A DNA stretch of 64,000 nt. Origin: Akkermansia muciniphila. GTDB taxonomy: Bacteria > Verrucomicrobiota > Verrucomicrobiia > Limisphaerales > BJHT01. The stretch covers positions 1 through 64,000 of the forward strand of contig CAMAUZ010000027.1 of NCBI GenBank assembly GCA_945861535.1, read 5' to 3'. Every line of letters begins with the position of its first letter. Position 1 is the first letter of the stretch. Both the position numbers and the translations under genes were made by a program. Below are positions 17,224 through 26,382 of the stretch, piece after piece. The notes under the pieces are model-generated. The model did no database searches. It saw nothing but the letters and a program-made list of their open reading frames with translations, and was not told where the DNA came from.

Positions 17224-18576
17224 GCCAATATTCCTTCGCAAAACTGGTTGCTCACGCGGCGTCACGCGCTCAAAGGCCTCGGCGTCACGCTGGCGCTGCC
17301 ATTCTTGGATTGCATGTCGCCGCTGCGTGCCGCCACGGCGGACAAGGCGCTCAAGGCGCGGCGCAGCGTGTTCATTTACCTGCCCAACGGCGTCTGCACG
17401 GCCGACTGGCAAATCAAGGCGGCCGGGCCGGCCTACGAACTGTCCAAGCCGCTGGTGTCGCTCGAGAAGCATCGTGATGTCATCACGCCGTTCAGCGGGT
17501 TGCACCATCCCAACGGCCTGGGGCACCATCACAACTGCCAGAGCATCTGGCTCACGGGCGGCAAGATTGGCCAGTCGGTGCGCAACACGATTTCCGTGGA
17601 CCAACTCATGGCGCAGGTGACCGCGCCCATCACGCGCTATTCGTCGCTCGAACTCAGCAACCAGGGCGGCTCATTGGCGGTGAATCCCGACGGCATCTCG
17701 TTGCCGGCCACCTTCAGCCCGGGGCTGGCGTTCCGTGAATTGTTCGAGGACCCGAAGGGCGGCATCGCCAAGCAACGCCGGGGCTATCAGCGGCGCGGGA
17801 GCATCATTGACGCAGTCCTCGACGAGGCGCGCAGCCTCAGCGGACAACTGGGCAACGAAGACAAGGGCCGCCTGGAGCAATACCTCACCGCCGTGCGCGA
17901 GGTCGAAGTGCGCACCGAGCGTGCGGACAAATGGCTCGACACGCCCCGCCCGAAAATCGAGCCGTCCGTCCACTCGAAGCTCAACCGAGACATCTCGCTC
18001 CAGATGCTCGGGGACTATCTCCGCACGATGTATGACATCATCGTGCTGGCGTTCCAGACGGACATGACGCGCGTCGCCACCCTCGTCACCGGCACGGAAG
18101 GCCAGGGACCGGCGGTGCCGGAGATTGGCATCAAGCAGGACCGCCACTCGCTCTCGCATCACAACGGAAACCCCGACCTGATGCGGCAGCTCATGGAAAG
18201 CGACGCGTTCAACATCGCGCAGTTCAGCTATTTCATTGGACGCCTCAAGGAGGTGTCCGACGCCGACGGCCCGCTCATCAACACCACGATGGCGCTCTAC
18301 GGCAGCGGCATGGCCTACGGGCACAGCCACGGCAACGCGAGCCTGCCGCTCATCCTCGCGGGCGGCACCAAGCTGGGCTTGAAGCACGGCCGCCACGTGG
18401 ACTTCAACCTCGTCCCCGAGTTCAAAGGTTACGAGAAGCACCCTGCCATCCACTTCAAGCCCGTGAATGAGAAGGCGCGCCTGAGCAACCTGTTGCTCAC
18501 CATGGCGCAGAAGATGGACGTAAAGACCGACAAGTTCGCCGACAGCCTGGGCATCCTTTCGGAGGTGACGGTTTGA
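17221..18576 (+). CDS. DUF1552 family exported protein
   Basis: The 451-residue protein opens with a twin-arginine-type signal (LLTRRHALKGLGVTLALPFLD), then RRSVFIYLPNGV, FSGLHHPNGLGHHHNCQSIWLTGG, SVDQLMAQ and GSGMAYGHSHGNASLPLILAGG. This is the layout of DUF1552 proteins, distant relatives of the alkaline-phosphatase/DUF1501 fold with histidine clusters that may bind metal. DUF1552 genes typically neighbour PSD/DUF1592 genes, as here. The activity is not established. The next gene overlaps its stop by 4 bp (TTGA), so the two are translationally coupled. Confidence 0.85.
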   Translation: MANIPSQNWLLTRRHALKGLGVTLALPFLDCMSPLRAATADKALKARRSVFIYLPNGVCTADWQIKAAGPAYELSKPLVSLEKHRDVITPFSGLHHPNGLGHHHNCQSIWLTGGKIGQSVRNTISVDQLMAQVTAPITRYSSLELSNQGGSLAVNPDGISLPATFSPGLAFRELFEDPKGGIAKQRRGYQRRGSIIDAVLDEARSLSGQLGNEDKGRLEQYLTAVREVEVRTERADKWLDTPRPKIEPSVHSKLNRDISLQMLGDYLRTMYDIIVLAFQTDMTRVATLVTGTEGQGPAVPEIGIKQDRHSLSHHNGNPDLMRQLMESDAFNIAQFSYFIGRLKEVSDADGPLINTTMALYGSGMAYGHSHGNASLPLILAGGTKLGLKHGRHVDFNLVPEFKGYEKHPAIHFKPVNEKARLSNLLLTMAQKMDVKTDKFADSLGILSEVTV

Positions 18577-19715
18577 GGTCGGTCGCGCCAGGCAGACGTT
18601 GGATATTGAACCTGCTGGTTTGCCTGCTCGCGCAGTCTGCGGGAGCAGCGGAAAAGGCCGATTTCTTTCCGCAGCCCGGCCAGTTTCCCCCACCCAATGC
18701 CGGCCACTACCTTGCCGGCGAACTCGTCTCCGTGGACCACGTCAACCGTCGCGGGGCCATCCGCCTCGTCGGCGATGGCGTGGATGACCGGTATCACTCG
18801 GCCCCCTCGCACCGGTTCGCGCTGCTGCCCTACGGCACCATCCGCTACCACGGTGCGCCGGCCGAGTTGCGAGACATTCCCATCGGCACCTTGCTGCACG
18901 GCTATTTCGTCCTGCCTCCCGCCGACGACAAATCCATCCCGCCGCCTGAGAAAAACTCGCGCTACGGAATCAAACACACCCACGCGCTCTCGCTCGAAGA
19001 CGACTTCAGTTTTTACCAGCGCCGCGACCGCGCTTGGAAAATCACCAGCAGCGACGTGAAGACCGGCAAGCTAAAAGCCACCGCCACAGGCAAGGCCGAT
19101 GCCGACGGTCTGAAAGGCGAACGGACCTTTGAAATCGACCGCTCAACGCGCGTGTGGAAAGGCCGCGCCGCGGGCGAACTCGAAGACCTCGCGCCCGACC
19201 AAACCGTGCAGTTGAACTTCACCTGGGCTCCCGACTGGAAGAACGGTCAACTTCACGTCACCGATGTCTGGCTCGACGACGAGAGCCGCAAACTTGCGGG
19301 CGAGCGCCAGCGGCAGGTTCACATCCGGCATCAGTCCCACCGCTGGCTGGCCGGCTGGGTGGACCATGTCGAGCATCAACCCGGCGGCAAAGGCATCGTC
19401 ACCGTCACGCTCTTCGGCGGCATGGACCCGACGCTTTACGAACGCGCGCGGACCGCGAAAGGAGCCGCCATCGCCGCCGCCGAGCCGACGCTGCGCAGTT
19501 GGTGGCAGGAGCACGACAACAAGGGCGGCTCCGTGGTGGGCTTGAAAGACCTGCCCAACCCACCGCCCGGCAGCAGCGGCCTGCAACTGCGAGTGCAACT
19601 CAGCGAACTGCTCGAAGGCTTTCGCCCCGGTCGCATTGTCCGCTATCGTCCCAACGGCTTTCCCAGCGTAAAACTGCCGCCCGAAGAGCGCATCAAAAGC
19701 TTCGATGACCGCTGA
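18573..19715 (+). CDS. Exported protein of an unrecognised ~380-residue family, copy 1
   Basis: The frame starts at TTG 18573, overlapping the DUF1552 stop as TTGA, with a strong Shine-Dalgarno GGAGGTGA (18561-18568). The 380-residue product has a signal peptide (cleavage near SAGAAE, residue ~26), then PQPGQFPPPNAGHYLAGELV and RFALLPYGTIRYHGAPAELRDIPIGTLLHGYF. Next come HALSLEDDFSFYQRR and a C-terminal NPPPGSSGLQLRVQLSELLEGFRPGRIVR. It is a close paralogue of 22401-23552 along its whole length. I recognise no Pfam family; the alternating beta pattern suggests a mostly beta periplasmic protein. The coupling implies that it works with the DUF1552 protein. Confidence 0.75.
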   Translation: MRSVAPGRRWILNLLVCLLAQSAGAAEKADFFPQPGQFPPPNAGHYLAGELVSVDHVNRRGAIRLVGDGVDDRYHSAPSHRFALLPYGTIRYHGAPAELRDIPIGTLLHGYFVLPPADDKSIPPPEKNSRYGIKHTHALSLEDDFSFYQRRDRAWKITSSDVKTGKLKATATGKADADGLKGERTFEIDRSTRVWKGRAAGELEDLAPDQTVQLNFTWAPDWKNGQLHVTDVWLDDESRKLAGERQRQVHIRHQSHRWLAGWVDHVEHQPGGKGIVTVTLFGGMDPTLYERARTAKGAAIAAAEPTLRSWWQEHDNKGGSVVGLKDLPNPPPGSSGLQLRVQLSELLEGFRPGRIVRYRPNGFPSVKLPPEERIKSFDDR

Positions 19716-19733
19716 ACCAACCGGCCACCCGCC

Positions 19734-22097
19734 ATGCCTGCCATGCCCGCATTTTTCCCAGCGATGAACCCGCAGCTCCGACTGTTCGCCCGCACCCTGG
19801 CCGCCTGCCTTGTCCTCGCCACGCCCGCCCCCGCCGCCGAGGCCCCGACCAAGGCCTTCTTCGCCGAGCACTGCCTCCGCTGCCACGGCGAGAAGCAGCA
19901 GAAGGGCGAGTTCCGCGTGGACACACTGCCCACGGACTTCTCCGAAATCGGCAACGCCCAGCGCTGGGCCGAGGTGCTGTTCCGCATCAACACGCGCGAA
20001 ATGCCGCCGAAGAAGGAGCCGCAGCCCAAGGCCTCCGAGTTGGGGCCGGTCGTGGACTGGATTTCCACGCGCATCAAGGAAGGCGAAGCCGTGCGCATGG
20101 CCAAGCGCAGTCCGGTGTCCCACTACCGCCTGAGCCGCGAGGAATACGGCCACACGGTTTACGATTTGCTCGGCGTTTACTTCGATGTCGATGCGCCCGG
20201 TGCTTTCAATGAAGACCCGCGCTGGCACGGCTTCGAGCGCATCGGTTCGATGCTCTCGCTCTCGCCGTCGCATGTGGACCGTTACTTCAAGGCCGCCGAG
20301 ACCGTGCTCGAACGCGCCTTCCCCGAGTCGCCGACGAAGGCGAGCAAAGGCCGCAGCGAAGCCCCGGCCGGCAGTCGCTGGCTGATTGTTCCCGGCCATC
20401 GGCGCGGCAACCTCCGCGCCACGGCTCCCGGCCTGTATCGCATCCGCGTGCAACTCAGCGCGGTGCCCTCGTTCAAAGGCCGCCTGCCGCATCTGGCCGT
20501 CTGGCACAACGGTTTGAAGCGCTCCATCATTGGTCAGGATGTGCAAGCCGCCGAGGACAAACCCACGGTCGTCGAGATAGAAACCTTCCTCCCCGAGGGC
20601 GGACTCGACCTCGTGAACGAAACACCCGGCATGCTCTCCGACGGGCAGACGCCAAGCATCGGTGCCATGCCGTTCTCCAGCCTCGCCGACCTGAAGAACG
20701 TCACGCCGAAATCCTACAAGCTGCTCGACGAGCAGGGCCGCTCGATTTTCCCGCTGCTCATCGTGGACTGGGTGGAATGGGAAGGCCCCATCCTCACCGA
20801 GGCCGACCAGAAGAAGCACGAGGGACTCTTTCCCGCGAAAGCCGGCGACCTCGCCGAGGCGCGCGAATGCCTGAAGCGATTCGCCGCGCGCGCATGGCGC
20901 AGGCCCGTGGCCGACGCGGACATCGAGCGTTTCATGAAGGTCATTTCCAGCGAACTGGCCGCGGGCGAAAAATTCCGCTCGGCCTATCTCGCCGGGATGG
21001 TCGGCGTGCTCACGGCGAAGAATTTTTATTACCTCGAAGAAGGCTCCGCCACGCAGCGCCGCGACCGGGTCAACGACTGGGAACTCGCCTCGCGCCTGTC
21101 CTATTTCCTGTGGGGTTCGCTGCCGGACGCCGAGCTGTCCGCCGCCGCACAAGCTGGCAAGCTGCACGAACCGGCGGTTTTAAGGACACAGGTCGCGCGC
21201 CTGTTCGCCGACGCGAAAATCAAGCGCTTCACCGACGCCTTCCCCAAGCAATGGCTCCAGCTCCACAAGGTCGGCGTCTTCCCGCCCGACCCCGAGCTTT
21301 ACCCCGACTACGACAAGTGGCTCGAGAAGAGCATGGTGCTGGAGTCGGTGAGCTACTTCACCGAGGTCTTCGCCCGGAACCTGTCGCTGCGCGAGTTTCT
21401 CAATTCCGACTGGACGATGCTGAACTCCCGGCTCGCGATGCACTACCAGATGCCGCCGACGAAAGCCTCGGCGTTCCAGCGCGTGACGCTGCGGCCCGAC
21501 GACCACCGCGGCGGTCTGCTCACGCACGCGGGCGTGCTCATGCTCACCTCCGACGGCACGCGGCACCGGCCCGTGCATCGCGGCGTGTGGGTCTCGGAAG
21601 CGGTCTTCGCCAAAACGCCACCGCCGCCGCCGCCGAATGTCGAACCGCTCGAAGCCACGCCCGGCAACAAGCCCAAGGCCACCATCCGTCAGCAACTCGA
21701 AGCCCACGCGACGCACGCCAACTGCGCGGCCTGCCACCAGCGCATTGACCCGCTGGGCTTCGCGTTCGACAACTTCGACGCCATCGGCCGCTGGCGGACC
21801 GAGGAGGTCATGCCCACCGGGCAGGGCGCAAATCCCCCCGTGAACGCGAGCGGCAAACTGCCCGACGGCCGCGCCTACGACGGCCCGGACGCTTTCAAAA
21901 AGCTCCTCGTGCAAGACCTCGACCGCTTCGGCGAAGCCTTCGTCGAGCAACTCGCGACCTTCGCCCTACGCCGCGCGATGAGCACCGACGATGCGACGGC
22001 GCTCAGAGCCATCGCCCACGCCAGCAAGGCGGACGACTACCGGCTCAAGCCCGTCATCGAGCGGTTCGTGCTCTCCGAGCTTTTCCAGAAACGGTGA
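19734..22097 (+). CDS. PSD/DUF1592-type exported c-type cytochrome protein, copy 2
   Basis: The 787-residue protein is very similar to 10183-12588 over its full length: signal peptide, CLRCH heme motif, DUF1587/1595/1592/1588/1585 series, then CAACH heme motif and [16 protein letters not shown]. The main difference is a shorter variable region around residues 200-310. In-frame ATGs at 19734, 19743 and 19764 are possible; 19764 ([12 protein letters not shown]) gives the most typical signal peptide. It follows the ~380-residue family gene by 18 bp and appears to be in the same transcript as the DUF1552 gene. Confidence 0.85.
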   Translation: MPAMPAFFPAMNPQLRLFARTLAACLVLATPAPAAEAPTKAFFAEHCLRCHGEKQQKGEFRVDTLPTDFSEIGNAQRWAEVLFRINTREMPPKKEPQPKASELGPVVDWISTRIKEGEAVRMAKRSPVSHYRLSREEYGHTVYDLLGVYFDVDAPGAFNEDPRWHGFERIGSMLSLSPSHVDRYFKAAETVLERAFPESPTKASKGRSEAPAGSRWLIVPGHRRGNLRATAPGLYRIRVQLSAVPSFKGRLPHLAVWHNGLKRSIIGQDVQAAEDKPTVVEIETFLPEGGLDLVNETPGMLSDGQTPSIGAMPFSSLADLKNVTPKSYKLLDEQGRSIFPLLIVDWVEWEGPILTEADQKKHEGLFPAKAGDLAEARECLKRFAARAWRRPVADADIERFMKVISSELAAGEKFRSAYLAGMVGVLTAKNFYYLEEGSATQRRDRVNDWELASRLSYFLWGSLPDAELSAAAQAGKLHEPAVLRTQVARLFADAKIKRFTDAFPKQWLQLHKVGVFPPDPELYPDYDKWLEKSMVLESVSYFTEVFARNLSLREFLNSDWTMLNSRLAMHYQMPPTKASAFQRVTLRPDDHRGGLLTHAGVLMLTSDGTRHRPVHRGVWVSEAVFAKTPPPPPPNVEPLEATPGNKPKATIRQQLEAHATHANCAACHQRIDPLGFAFDNFDAIGRWRTEEVMPTGQGANPPVNASGKLPDGRAYDGPDAFKKLLVQDLDRFGEAFVEQLATFALRRAMSTDDATALRAIAHASKADDYRLKPVIERFVLSELFQKR

Positions 22098-22138
22098 TGT
22101 GCCCGCCGCCCGCACGCTTCGCGACGAAACTTTGCGCC

Positions 22139-22208
22139 GTAGCCGCCGACGTGAGGAGGCGGACGCGCCCGTCAGCCACGCGATCCGCCTCCTCACGTCG
22201 GCGGCTAC
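22139..22208. repeat. Long hairpin with perfect 25-bp arms
   Basis: The arm at 22139-22163 (gtagccgccgacgtgaggag and so on) is exactly complementary to 22184-22208 across a 20-nt loop. It lies just after the second DUF1592 gene. Such a stem could terminate transcription or stabilise the mRNA 3' end, and it is also typical of verrucomicrobial dispersed palindromes. Confidence 0.8.
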
Positions 22209-22238
22209 ACGGTTATCTCGTTCGGAAACACCCGTCGC

Positions 22239-22325
22239 GGGTAGGGCGGGGTGTCCTCACCCCGCCGTCGGCCACCCGAACGCTGCGGGTATTCGGCGGC
22301 GCGGTGAGGACACCGCGCCCTACCC
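22239..22325. repeat. Nested hairpin with 22-bp arms
   Basis: 22239-22260 (gggtagggcggggtgtcctc and so on) pairs with 22304-22325 with one mismatch. The 43-nt interior contains further complementary words (acccg/cgggt and ccgccg/cggcgg), so the element folds as one long stem. It sits 30 bp after the preceding hairpin; together they fill the 303-bp spacer. Confidence 0.75.
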
Positions 22326-22400
22326 ACGCTCGTTCAGGGAAAGCGATTGCCCGCTGCCTTGCTCGAAGCCAATGAACCCATCCGAAACAGGAAATATTTT

Positions 22401-23552
22401 ATGAACCTCCCTCGCCGCACATTCTTCCGCACCCTCGCCGCTGCGGCGGCACTGCCACTCCTCGCCCTCACCGCACCCGCCGCCGACCACATCCCCCAGC
22501 CCGGCCAATTCCCGCCGCCCGGCTCCGGCCATTACCTCTCGGGCGAAATCGTGCAACTCGACCCCGCTCGTCGCCGCGGTGCCTTGCGACTCGATGGCAA
22601 CGAACCGCACGACCGCTATCAATCCGGCGCGCTGCATTCCTTCGCCCTGCTGCCGTATGCGATGTGCTGGTTCAACGGCGCGCCCGCCGAACTGCGCGAC
22701 CTCCCCATCGGCACGCACGTTCACGGCTACTTCTTCGTGCCGCCGCCGGGCGAGGAAAAGACCATCCCGCCGCTGCCGAAGGGTCAGGAGAGATACGAAA
22801 TCAAATACAACCACGCCCTCTCGCTCGAGGACGACTTCAGCTTTTACCAACGGCGCGGCCAGGCGTGGAAGGTCGTCTCAGTGGACGAAGCCAAAGGCAA
22901 ATTGAACGTCGCCCCGACCGGCACCATGGCCAAGGACGGCATCAACAAGCCCTACATCTTCGACCTCGACCACGCCACGCGCGTCTGGCGCGGCCGCACG
23001 CTCGTTGAGCTGAAGGACATTGCGCCTGACACCATCGTCCAGCTCAACCTCACGTGGTCGCAAGGCTGGCGCGACAAGGAATTCACCGTCTCCGACCTTT
23101 GGGTCGACGACGCGGCCCGCGCCGCCGCCACGGAACTTCAGCGTCGCCGGCACGTGATCTTCCAACGCCAACGTTGGCTCCCCGGCTGGATTGACGCCGT
23201 GGAGAACTTCGACTTCGGCGGCGGCATGCTCACCTTCACGCTCTTTGGCCCCATGGACCAATCCCTCTACGACGACCTCAAGACCTCGCAGGACAAAGGC
23301 TTCGGCGTCGCCGTCGCCGAGAAAGACCTGCGCACCTGGTTTCACCGCAGCGACAAAAAAATCGGCAAGGTCGTGGAATGGAAAGAGACGCCCAACCCGC
23401 CCCCCGGCAGCAGCGGCATCCAAGTGCGAATGAAGTTCACCGAACTCCTCGACGGCTACCGCCCCGGCCTCATCATCCGTGTGAAAAGCGACCTGTGGAA
23501 ATTTGTCACCATCCCCACCGAGGAACGGGTGAGGTCGCTGGAAGATCGGTAG
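22401..23552 (+). CDS. Exported protein of an unrecognised ~380-residue family, copy 2
   Basis: The 383-residue paralogue of 18573-19715 shares PQPGQFPPPGSGHYLSGEIV, FALLPYAMCWFNGAPAELRDLPIGTHVHGYFF, HALSLEDDFSFYQRRG and NPPPGSSGIQVRMKFTELLDGYRPG. Here the leader is of twin-arginine type (LPRRTFFRTLAAAAALPLLAL), unlike the Sec-type leader of copy 1, so the two copies may use different export routes. The ATG at 22401 is preceded by the aaatatttt motif also seen before the DUF1552 gene. Function unknown. Confidence 0.75.
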   Translation: MNLPRRTFFRTLAAAAALPLLALTAPAADHIPQPGQFPPPGSGHYLSGEIVQLDPARRRGALRLDGNEPHDRYQSGALHSFALLPYAMCWFNGAPAELRDLPIGTHVHGYFFVPPPGEEKTIPPLPKGQERYEIKYNHALSLEDDFSFYQRRGQAWKVVSVDEAKGKLNVAPTGTMAKDGINKPYIFDLDHATRVWRGRTLVELKDIAPDTIVQLNLTWSQGWRDKEFTVSDLWVDDAARAAATELQRRRHVIFQRQRWLPGWIDAVENFDFGGGMLTFTLFGPMDQSLYDDLKTSQDKGFGVAVAEKDLRTWFHRSDKKIGKVVEWKETPNPPPGSSGIQVRMKFTELLDGYRPGLIIRVKSDLWKFVTIPTEERVRSLEDR

Positions 23553-23657
23553 CCATCCGTCGCGGCGATTCTCGCGGAACATGTACCATGCGGTCGTCCG
23601 CGCGCCCTGAAGTCCGCGCACCAAGTATCATCGCACCCGCTCGATTCATCGGCCCTT

Positions 23658-23687
23658 TCCTTGAGCTTTGAGCTTTATCCTTGGAGC
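23658..23687 (+). repeat. Dispersed word CCTTGAGCTTTGAGCTTTA, copy 2
   Basis: This is the same word as at 10071-10098, here 65 bp upstream of the aminotransferase start. The rest of the 199-bp spacer shows nothing else I can name. Confidence 0.75.
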
Positions 23688-23751
23688 ATTTTCCCCACCG
23701 GGAAAACTCCCTTGCCCCCCACCCCCTCGCTCCCCATTGTCTGCGCCGCTT

Positions 23752-24927
23752 ATGAATTATCGCATCTCGCACCGTGCCGCCTCGCTCGCTCCATCGCTCA
23801 CTCTGGCCATTGATTCCAAGGCCAAACAGATGAAGGCCGAGGGCATGGACGTCGTGGGCTTCGGCGCGGGCGAACCGGACTTCGACACGCCCGACCACAT
23901 CAAGATGGCCGCCATCAAGGGCCTCGCGGACGGCTTCACCAAATACACGCCCAGCAGCGGCATCCCGGAGCTGCGCCAGGCCGTCGCCGACAAATTCAAA
24001 CGCGAAAACGGCCTCAGCTACAAACCCAGCCAGGTCATCATCTCCTGCGGCGGCAAACACTCCTGCTTCAACGTCATCATCGCCACCTGCGAGGAAGGCG
24101 ACGAGGTCATCATCCCCGCGCCCTACTGGCTCAGCTATCCCGAGATGGTCAAGCTCGCCGGAGCTACGCCGGTCGTCCTTACCACGACCGACCGCACCGA
24201 GTTCAAGGTCACGCCCGACCAACTCCGCGGCGCGATCACTTCCCGCACGCGGCTCTTCATTCTCAACAGCCCGAGCAACCCGACCGGCAGCGTTTACACC
24301 CCCGCCGAGATCAAAGCCCTCGGCGACATCTGCGTGGAAAAAGGCGTCCTCATCATGAGCGACGAAATCTACGAGCACCTGCTCTACGACGGCGCGAAAC
24401 ACCAGAGCGTCGCGAGCTTCTCCCAGGCGCACTACGACCACACCATCGTCGTCCACGGCTTCGCCAAGGCCTGGAGCATGACCGGCTGGCGGCTCGGTTT
24501 TCTCGCCGCGCCCGAACCCATCGCCAAGGCCATCGACGCCGTCCAAAGCCACAGCACCAGCAACCCGACCAGCTTCGCGCAAAAAGGCGGCGTCGCGGCC
24601 CTCACTGGCTCGCAGGCGCACCTGCCATCGTGGCTCGCCGAATACGACCGCCGCCGGAAATTCGCGTGGGAAAAATTCAACGCCATGCCCGGCGTCTCGT
24701 GTGTCAACAGCCAGGGCGCGTTCTACCTCTTCCCGAACATCTCCAAGCTCGGCCTCAAATCCGCCGACTTCTGCGCCCGCCTCCTAGAAGAGGAAAAAGT
24801 CGCCGCCGTCCCCGGCATCGCCTTCGGAGCCGACGACTACATCCGCATCAGCTACGCGACCGGCATGGCCAACATCGAGAAAGGGATGGCGCGCATCGAC
24901 CGCTTCGTCCGGGCGCTGGCGAAGTAA
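23752..24927 (+). CDS. PLP-dependent class I aminotransferase (aspartate aminotransferase type)
   Basis: The 391-residue cytoplasmic enzyme of fold type I starts at ATG 23752 (MNYRISHRAASLAPSLTLAID). Family marks include VGFGAGEPDFDTPDHIK, YTPSSGIPELR, NSPSNPTGSVY (substrate/PLP Asn), SDEIYEHLLYDG (Asp/Tyr for PLP), the lysine segment GFAKAWSMTGWRLGF, and the substrate-binding Arg in DDYIRISYATG. It transfers amino groups between aspartate or a related amino acid and 2-oxoglutarate. The usual Ser before the PLP lysine is Ala here (AK instead of SK), a mild deviation. It is a single gene with a hairpin after it. Confidence 0.9.
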   Translation: MNYRISHRAASLAPSLTLAIDSKAKQMKAEGMDVVGFGAGEPDFDTPDHIKMAAIKGLADGFTKYTPSSGIPELRQAVADKFKRENGLSYKPSQVIISCGGKHSCFNVIIATCEEGDEVIIPAPYWLSYPEMVKLAGATPVVLTTTDRTEFKVTPDQLRGAITSRTRLFILNSPSNPTGSVYTPAEIKALGDICVEKGVLIMSDEIYEHLLYDGAKHQSVASFSQAHYDHTIVVHGFAKAWSMTGWRLGFLAAPEPIAKAIDAVQSHSTSNPTSFAQKGGVAALTGSQAHLPSWLAEYDRRRKFAWEKFNAMPGVSCVNSQGAFYLFPNISKLGLKSADFCARLLEEEKVAAVPGIAFGADDYIRISYATGMANIEKGMARIDRFVRALAK

Positions 24928-24935
24928 GCCGGAGT

Positions 24936-24953
24936 GCGCCCGTCCCCGGGCGC
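24936..24953. terminator. Short GC hairpin between convergent genes
   Basis: GCGCCCG (24936-24942) pairs with CGGGCGC (24947-24953) around a TCCC loop, 9 bp after the aminotransferase stop and facing the convergent small gene. There is no T-tract, so it is only a candidate bidirectional terminator. Confidence 0.45.
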
Positions 24954-24989
24954 AGCGCCGTACATTCGCAAGGGATCGCCCGGTCGGCA

Positions 24990-25157
24990 CTAACCAGCCG
25001 TGGGTAGGATCATCACCATCGCCCGCGCCACAAGCGCCGCCCGCTGCTCGTCCGTGAGATAGTTGCACTGCGCCCGGTTCTTGCGGGCGATCACCACGCC
25101 CTTCGTCGTCGCAGGCGGCCGCTCCGCTTCGTCCCTGATTTTCGGAGGTTTCTTCAT
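24990..25157 (-). CDS. Small hypothetical protein coupled to prmA
   Basis: The 55-codon gene starts MKKPPKIRDEAERPP at ATG 25157, which overlaps the prmA stop by 4 bp (ATGA), the usual geometry of translational coupling. The product is basic with a C-terminal helix (LTDEQRAALVARAMVMIL); no domain was recognised. The overlap is the main argument that it is real. Confidence 0.5.
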   Translation of the reverse strand: MKKPPKIRDEAERPPATTKGVVIARKNRAQCNYLTDEQRAALVARAMVMILPTAG

Positions 25158-26164
25158 GTCGGCGAACCTTTCCCGGGCACCACCAGAATCGCAAACGAAG
25201 AACCGCCCCATCCCTGCCCTTTTTGCGTCTTCTTGCGTCCTTTGCGGCAATACCCTCGCCCCACCCGCACGAAACTCCCCGACTGCCACTCCTTCTCCAC
25301 CTGCGTCGCCACCAACCGCATCCCGCGCTCCGCATACGCCGCTACCACGCGCTCGAACTGCGTCACCAAAATCCCCGCCAACACCAGCACCCCGTCCGCC
25401 GCCAGCCGGTTGATAATCCGCTCCCGCTCCGCAATCAGCAGATCGAAAATCAGATTCGCGCACACCACTTCGTGCCGCACCCGGCTCGTGCGCGGCAGCG
25501 TCGTCAAATCCTGCCGCGCCATCCGCACCCGCCCGGCCAGCCCATTCTGCCGTGCATTCTCGCGCGCCACCCGCACCGCTTCCGGATCAAAATCAAACGC
25601 CACCACCGGTTCATAACCCAGCTTCGCCGCCGCGATCGCGAGAATCCCCGACCCCGTCCCCATATCCAAAAACCCGCGCGCCCCCGCGCCCGCCCGCGGC
25701 CGATGCTTCACCAACTGCCGCAGACAAAACGACGTCGTCGCATGTTGCCCCGTCCCGAAACTCAGCCCCGGATCCAGCACCACCTCCGCCTGCCCCGCCC
25801 GCGCCCGCCGCCGACTCCAACTCGGCCGGATCAACAACGCGCCCCCAATCGCCAGCGGCTTGAAATGCTTCTTCCACGACTCCGCCCAATCCTCGCGCCG
25901 CACCGCCCGCACCGCCATCGCGCCGTCCCCCGGCTCCACGCCCGCCGCGCGCAAATCCCCCAACCCCGCCGCCAATTCCCGCTGCCACGCCGCCAGCAGC
26001 GCGCCCTCCGCCTCCGTGTAAACCGACACCCGCACCTCCCCCGTCTCCGCGTTCAGATACACCGCCGGCGTCGCCCCAAACACCCGCTCCACCAGCGCCA
26101 CCACCGGCTCCTCCGCCTCGGCGCGGATGGCGAACACCAACTCATTCAACGGTTTCGTTTTCAT
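25154..26164 (-). CDS. prmA: Ribosomal protein L11 methyltransferase (PrmA)
   Basis: The 336-residue cytoplasmic SAM-dependent methyltransferase starts at ATG 26164 (MKTKPLNELVFAIRAE). It has an N-terminal substrate-recognition domain (~1-90) with DWAESWKKHFKPL. The catalytic domain has LDPGLSFGTGQHATT, the SAM-binding motif FLDMGTGSGILAIAAAKLG, FDFDPEAVRVARENA and CANLIFDLL. It trimethylates ribosomal protein L11. The conserved part ends near GSFVRVG; about 33 further basic residues follow. These are encoded by sequence that resembles the dispersed 'ttgcgtcctttgcgg' words (about 25154-25255), so the tail looks recently acquired. Confidence 0.85.
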   Translation of the reverse strand: MKTKPLNELVFAIRAEAEEPVVALVERVFGATPAVYLNAETGEVRVSVYTEAEGALLAAWQRELAAGLGDLRAAGVEPGDGAMAVRAVRREDWAESWKKHFKPLAIGGALLIRPSWSRRRARAGQAEVVLDPGLSFGTGQHATTSFCLRQLVKHRPRAGAGARGFLDMGTGSGILAIAAAKLGYEPVVAFDFDPEAVRVARENARQNGLAGRVRMARQDLTTLPRTSRVRHEVVCANLIFDLLIAERERIINRLAADGVLVLAGILVTQFERVVAAYAERGMRLVATQVEKEWQSGSFVRVGRGYCRKGRKKTQKGQGWGGSSFAILVVPGKGSPT

Positions 26165-26192
26165 CGTAAAAAAATCAGCAACCCCAACCCAA

Positions 26193-26370
26193 GGAGCGCG
26201 GCTGTGTCCGCCGCGGACCAGCCGCAGCAGCCCGAAATCCGCGCCGGCACCCATTGGAATCAGCGGCGTCCCTAGGCGCTAACCTGCTGCGGCTGGTGCT
26301 CCGCGCACACAGCCGCGCTCCGTAGTGGGTGGGTTTCCCCTCTCTGTGTCCATCGCGCCTCTGTGGTTCA
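26193..26370. repeat. Composite palindrome plus the CTCTGTG..CTCTGTGG word
   Basis: The 38-bp arms 26193-26230 (ggagcgcggctgtgtccgcc and so on) and 26284-26321 are largely complementary. The same arm pair recurs, less perfectly, at about 56568-56691. Position 26342-26370 carries ctctgtgtccatcgcgcctc and so on, the terminal word of the elements at 180-483 and 58756-59343. It fills the spacer between prmA and the phosphatase gene. Confidence 0.65.
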
Positions 26371-26382
26371 ATTCCCTCCCCC

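Noticed and set aside
15298-18576. LamG protein and DUF1552 protein as one frameshifted gene
   Set aside because: Each has its own complete RR-type leader and stop, with 60 bp and a distinct start-adjacent motif between them.
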